Source of the DNA: an uncultured Acidaminococcus sp.
GTDB taxonomy: Bacteria; Bacillota_C; Negativicutes; Acidaminococcales; Acidaminococcaceae
Reading direction: 5' to 3'
Length of the DNA stretch: 9,539 nucleotides
Assembly (NCBI GenBank): GCA_900314165.1
Contig: OMUE01000070.1
Span: 1 to 9,539 of the forward strand
Under the pieces are notes generated by a model, which made no database searches, was not told the origin of the DNA, and saw only the letters and a program-made list of their open reading frames with translations. The position numbers and the translations under genes are program-made. Shown here piece after piece: positions 7,467-9,539 of the stretch. How positions within the stretch are numbered: the first letter of the stretch is position 1; each line of letters begins with the position of its first letter.

Positions 7467-7483
7467 CAATCCAGAAAATTCAC
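7411..7483. repeat. 12-bp near-identical direct repeats around the right arm
   Basis: CAAAAAATTCAC (7411-7422) and CAGAAAATTCAC (7472-7483) differ at one base. They bracket a 49-bp segment that contains the whole right arm of the inverted repeat. This could be a target-site duplication from insertion of a REP-like unit, or chance in AT-rich DNA. Confidence 0.5.
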
Positions 7484-7490
7484 GGTTTTA

Positions 7491-7507
7491 ACAGGAAAAA
7501 CTCCTGT
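7491..7507 (+). other. Small hairpin upstream of the hisS promoter
   Basis: ACAGGA and TCCTGT form a 6-bp stem around a 5-nt loop (AAAAC). No T-run follows on either strand, so a terminator is not supported. It ends 4 nt before the proposed -35 box. Confidence 0.35.
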
Positions 7508-7511
7508 ATCA

Positions 7512-7539
7512 TTGAAAAAAGTGTGTAGAATGTGATAAA
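7512..7539 (+). promoter_or_regulatory. Probable promoter of hisS-aspS
   Basis: TTGAAA (7512-7517) serves as the -35 and GATAAA (7534-7539) as the -10, 16 bp apart, with an extended TG (7531-7532) one base before the -10. Transcription would start near 7546, giving a leader of about 35 nt, too short for a T-box. An imperfect palindrome centred on CTAATTAG (7540-7547) lies at the predicted start site. Confidence 0.55.
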
Positions 7540-7568
7540 CTAATTAGGTTCAATCTATTTGTGTTGAC

Positions 7569-7574
7569 GGAGGG
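7569..7574 (+). promoter_or_regulatory. Ribosome binding site of hisS
   Basis: GGAGGG lies 6 nt before ATG 7581, a strong Shine-Dalgarno at good spacing. It supports this start, which also gives the N-terminal PRGTKD motif at the usual place. Confidence 0.75.
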
Positions 7575-7580
7575 ATAATT

Positions 7581-8834
7581 ATGTTAACAAGTGCACCTCG
7601 TGGTACTAAGGACATCCTGCCCGGCACGATTAACGGCTGGCGGTATGTTGAACAAGTCATGCGTGACGTTTGCAAAGAATTTAATTATCAGGAAATCAGA
7701 ACTCCTGTCTTTGAACATACGGAATTGTTCCAAAGAGGGATTGGTGACGGTACTGATGTAGTAGATAAGGAAATGTATACGTTCACGGACCGTAGCGGCC
7801 GCAGCCTGACTCTGCGCCCTGAAAATACGGCTGCCGTAGTACGTTCCTTCGTAGAAAATAAGATTTATGCCGAACCCATGCCCTGGAAGATCTTCTATAT
7901 CGGACCTATGTTCCGGTATGACCGTCCCCAGGCTGGCCGCATGAGACAATTCCATCAGTTCGGTGTAGAAGCTATGGGCTCTGAATCCCCTGTAGTGGAT
8001 GCAGAAACCATCCTGTTAGCTATTACTGTCCTGAAGCGTCTGGGCCTGAAAGACCTGAAACTGAAGATCAACTCCGTAGGCTGCCCGAAATGCCGTCCGG
8101 CTCACAGAGTAAAACTGCAGGATTACTTCCGTCCTTATCTGGGCGAACTGTGCGAAGACTGCCAGAGCCGGTTTGACAGAGCTCCTCTGCGGATCCTGGA
8201 CTGCAAAGTGGATGCTGACAAGCCCTTTATGGCAGACGCTCCGAAGATTACGGATAACCTGTGCGACGAATGCAAGGCTCACTTTGAAACTGTGAAAAAA
8301 CTGCTGACGGAAGCCGGCGTGGACTACGAAGTCGATAAGAACCTGGTTCGTGGCCTGGATTACTATACGAAGACTGCCTTCGAAATCCAATATGCTCCTC
8401 TGGGTGGCCAGAGCGCAGTTGGCGGTGGCGGCCGGTATGATGGCCTGGTAGAAGAACTGGGCGGCCCCAGCACTCCCGGTGTTGGTTTCGCCATCGGTCT
8501 GGAACGGATCCTGCTGGCTCTGGAAAAACAGAACCTGCTGCCCTCCAGCGTGGACGCTGTGGATGTGTTTGCCGTCATCCCTGACGAAGGCGGCGTAGCC
8601 GATGCCTTCCGTACGGTTACGGCTCTGCGGAATAAAGGCCTCATCTGCGATATGAACCTGATTGATCGCAGCCTGAAAGCTCAGATGAAGCAGGCTAACC
8701 GGGAACAGGCTAAGTATGCCATTATCTTCGGTGCCGAAGAACGGGAACGGGGTGCTGCAACGGTCCGCAACATGGCCGACAGCAGTCAGGAAGAAGTCAA
8801 ACTCACAGAGCTTGAAGCATATTTTACTAAATAA
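7581..8834 (+). CDS. hisS: Histidyl-tRNA synthetase
   Basis: A 417-residue class IIa synthetase that charges tRNA-His in the cytoplasm; the length is normal. It has the N-terminal PRGTKDILP, motif 2 in [14 protein letters not shown] (R112 onward), the histidine-specific RGLDYYT (257-263), the GGGGRYDGL glycine loop, motif 3 [11 protein letters not shown] (ending R309) and a C-terminal anticodon-binding domain (about 325-417). Between motif 2 and the histidine loop there are seven cysteines (168, 171, 191, 194, 208, 228, 231), including three CxxC pairs, suggesting a structural zinc site. Arginine codons are about ten CGT, ten CGG, five CGC and five AGA, unlike rel, which is mainly CGG; this fits separate, higher expression from its own promoter. 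aspS follows after 17 nt. Confidence 0.97.
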   Translation: MLTSAPRGTKDILPGTINGWRYVEQVMRDVCKEFNYQEIRTPVFEHTELFQRGIGDGTDVVDKEMYTFTDRSGRSLTLRPENTAAVVRSFVENKIYAEPMPWKIFYIGPMFRYDRPQAGRMRQFHQFGVEAMGSESPVVDAETILLAITVLKRLGLKDLKLKINSVGCPKCRPAHRVKLQDYFRPYLGELCEDCQSRFDRAPLRILDCKVDADKPFMADAPKITDNLCDECKAHFETVKKLLTEAGVDYEVDKNLVRGLDYYTKTAFEIQYAPLGGQSAVGGGGRYDGLVEELGGPSTPGVGFAIGLERILLALEKQNLLPSSVDAVDVFAVIPDEGGVADAFRTVTALRNKGLICDMNLIDRSLKAQMKQANREQAKYAIIFGAEERERGAATVRNMADSSQEEVKLTELEAYFTK

Positions 8835-8851
8835 CCAGAGGTGTAAGATTA

Positions 8852-9539
8852 ATGAGTATGGAACGCAGTCATCATTGCGGTGACCTGAGAAAATCCGATG
8901 CCGGCAAGTCCGTGACTTTGTGCGGCTGGGTAAGCAAAAGACGTGACCATGGCGGCATCATCTTTATCGATCTGCGTGACCGGCATGGTATTGTGCAGGT
9001 AGTTGTGGACCCTGCCCATGATGAAAAGGACTTCCACGTAGCAGAAGGCGTGCGCAGCGAATACGTACTGCAGGTTGCCGGCGTTGTCCGGGAACGGTCT
9101 GCAGAAACGGTGAACCCGAACCTGCCTACCGGTGAAGTAGAAGTTGTTGTCAAAGACCTGACCGTGCTGAACGGCTCTAAGACCCCTCCGTTCTATATCC
9201 AGGACGGCGTGGACGTAGATGAAAACGTCAGACTGCGGTATCGGTATCTGGACCTGCGCAGACCGGAAATGCAGAAGAACCTTATGCTGCGCCACAAAGT
9301 GACGAAGGCTGTCCGGGATTTCCTGGATGACAGAGATTTCATGGAAATTGAAACCCCTATGCTGTGCAAGAGCACTCCTGAAGGCGCTCGTGACTATCTG
9401 GTGCCCAGCCGTGTCAACCCCGGCAAATTCTATGCCCTGCCTCAGTCTCCCCAATTGTTCAAACAATTGCTGATGATTGCCGGCATGGAACGGTATTTCC
9501 AGATTGCCCGCTGCTTCCGTGATGAAGACCTGCGTGCAG
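8852..9539 (+). CDS. aspS: Aspartyl-tRNA synthetase, N-terminal part (runs off the window)
   Basis: The first 229 codons of a bacterial-type class IIb synthetase, normally about 590 residues; the 3' part lies outside the window. The N-terminal OB-fold anticodon-binding domain (about 1-110) contains [19 protein letters not shown]. The catalytic domain begins with [13 protein letters not shown] and shows motif 1 (FMEIETPML), the aspartate-binding [25 protein letters not shown], and motif 2 up to [11 protein letters not shown]. The residue after RRD is His (H33, or H31 from the second ATG), as in non-discriminating AspRS enzymes. AGAGGTG (8837-8843) lies 8 nt before ATG 8852; an in-frame ATG at 8858 is an alternative start. 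Short spacing after hisS suggests one transcript, the usual hisS-aspS pair. Confidence 0.95.
   Translation, partial: MSMERSHHCGDLRKSDAGKSVTLCGWVSKRRDHGGIIFIDLRDRHGIVQVVVDPAHDEKDFHVAEGVRSEYVLQVAGVVRERSAETVNPNLPTGEVEVVVKDLTVLNGSKTPPFYIQDGVDVDENVRLRYRYLDLRRPEMQKNLMLRHKVTKAVRDFLDDRDFMEIETPMLCKSTPEGARDYLVPSRVNPGKFYALPQSPQLFKQLLMIAGMERYFQIARCFRDEDLRA

Noticed and set aside
7133..7483. 116-codon minus-strand frame across the inverted repeat
   Set aside because: It mostly overlaps the permease gene antisense and reads through the repeat; it has no ribosome binding site and no recognisable protein features.
7491..7580. T-box leader for hisS
   Set aside because: The leader from the predicted start is about 35 nt, with no T-box consensus, specifier loop or terminator.
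8849..9466. 205-codon minus-strand frame under aspS
   Set aside because: Antisense shadow of aspS, whose plus-strand product matches AspRS motifs throughout.

Overview
This is a compact, mostly plus-strand stretch of bacterial chromosome made of conserved housekeeping genes. Gene order and protein content suggest a Firmicutes-lineage organism. A small LapA-domain (LPS-assembly-type) membrane protein directly upstream of recJ, a GC content of roughly one half or slightly more, and strong use of CGG for arginine fit a diderm Firmicute of the Negativicutes, perhaps Acidaminococcus-like. That placement is inference; no rRNA or other decisive marker is present.

Layout: 1-173 is the downstream part of an intergenic region. 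It holds a striking phase-locked array of degenerate 7-bp units followed by a promoter with a perfect -10 box. 180-7334 is one dense run of genes in the same direction: lapA-like, recJ, bifunctional relA/spoT, dtd, a glyoxalase-II-like metallo-beta-lactamase hydrolase and an AI-2E family permease. The junctions from lapA to recJ, recJ to rel and rel to dtd are 9, 4 and 1 nt, so translational coupling is likely. The last two genes follow after 15 and 34 nt. No intrinsic terminator is seen inside the run.

7335-7580 is the only real gap. It holds a short 7/8-bp tandem array that begins at the permease stop codon, a large imperfect inverted repeat (7366-7466) built from two GC-rich arms, near-identical 12-bp direct repeats around the right arm, a small hairpin, and the promoter and ribosome binding site of hisS. 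hisS (7581-8834) and aspS (8852 to the window end, truncated) form a second, tightly linked pair.

Functionally the genes cover DNA repair (RecJ), the stringent response (Rel), translation quality control and charging (Dtd, HisRS, AspRS) and envelope functions (LapA-like, AI-2E permease). recJ-rel-dtd-hisS-aspS is a familiar Firmicutes neighbourhood, but apt, often found between recJ and rel, is absent here. I see no phage, CRISPR, toxin-antitoxin or defence system, and no clear new multi-gene system. The unexplained signals are the short-period arrays and REPIN-like inverted repeat in the two intergenic regions, plus a few residue-level clues in the synthetases.
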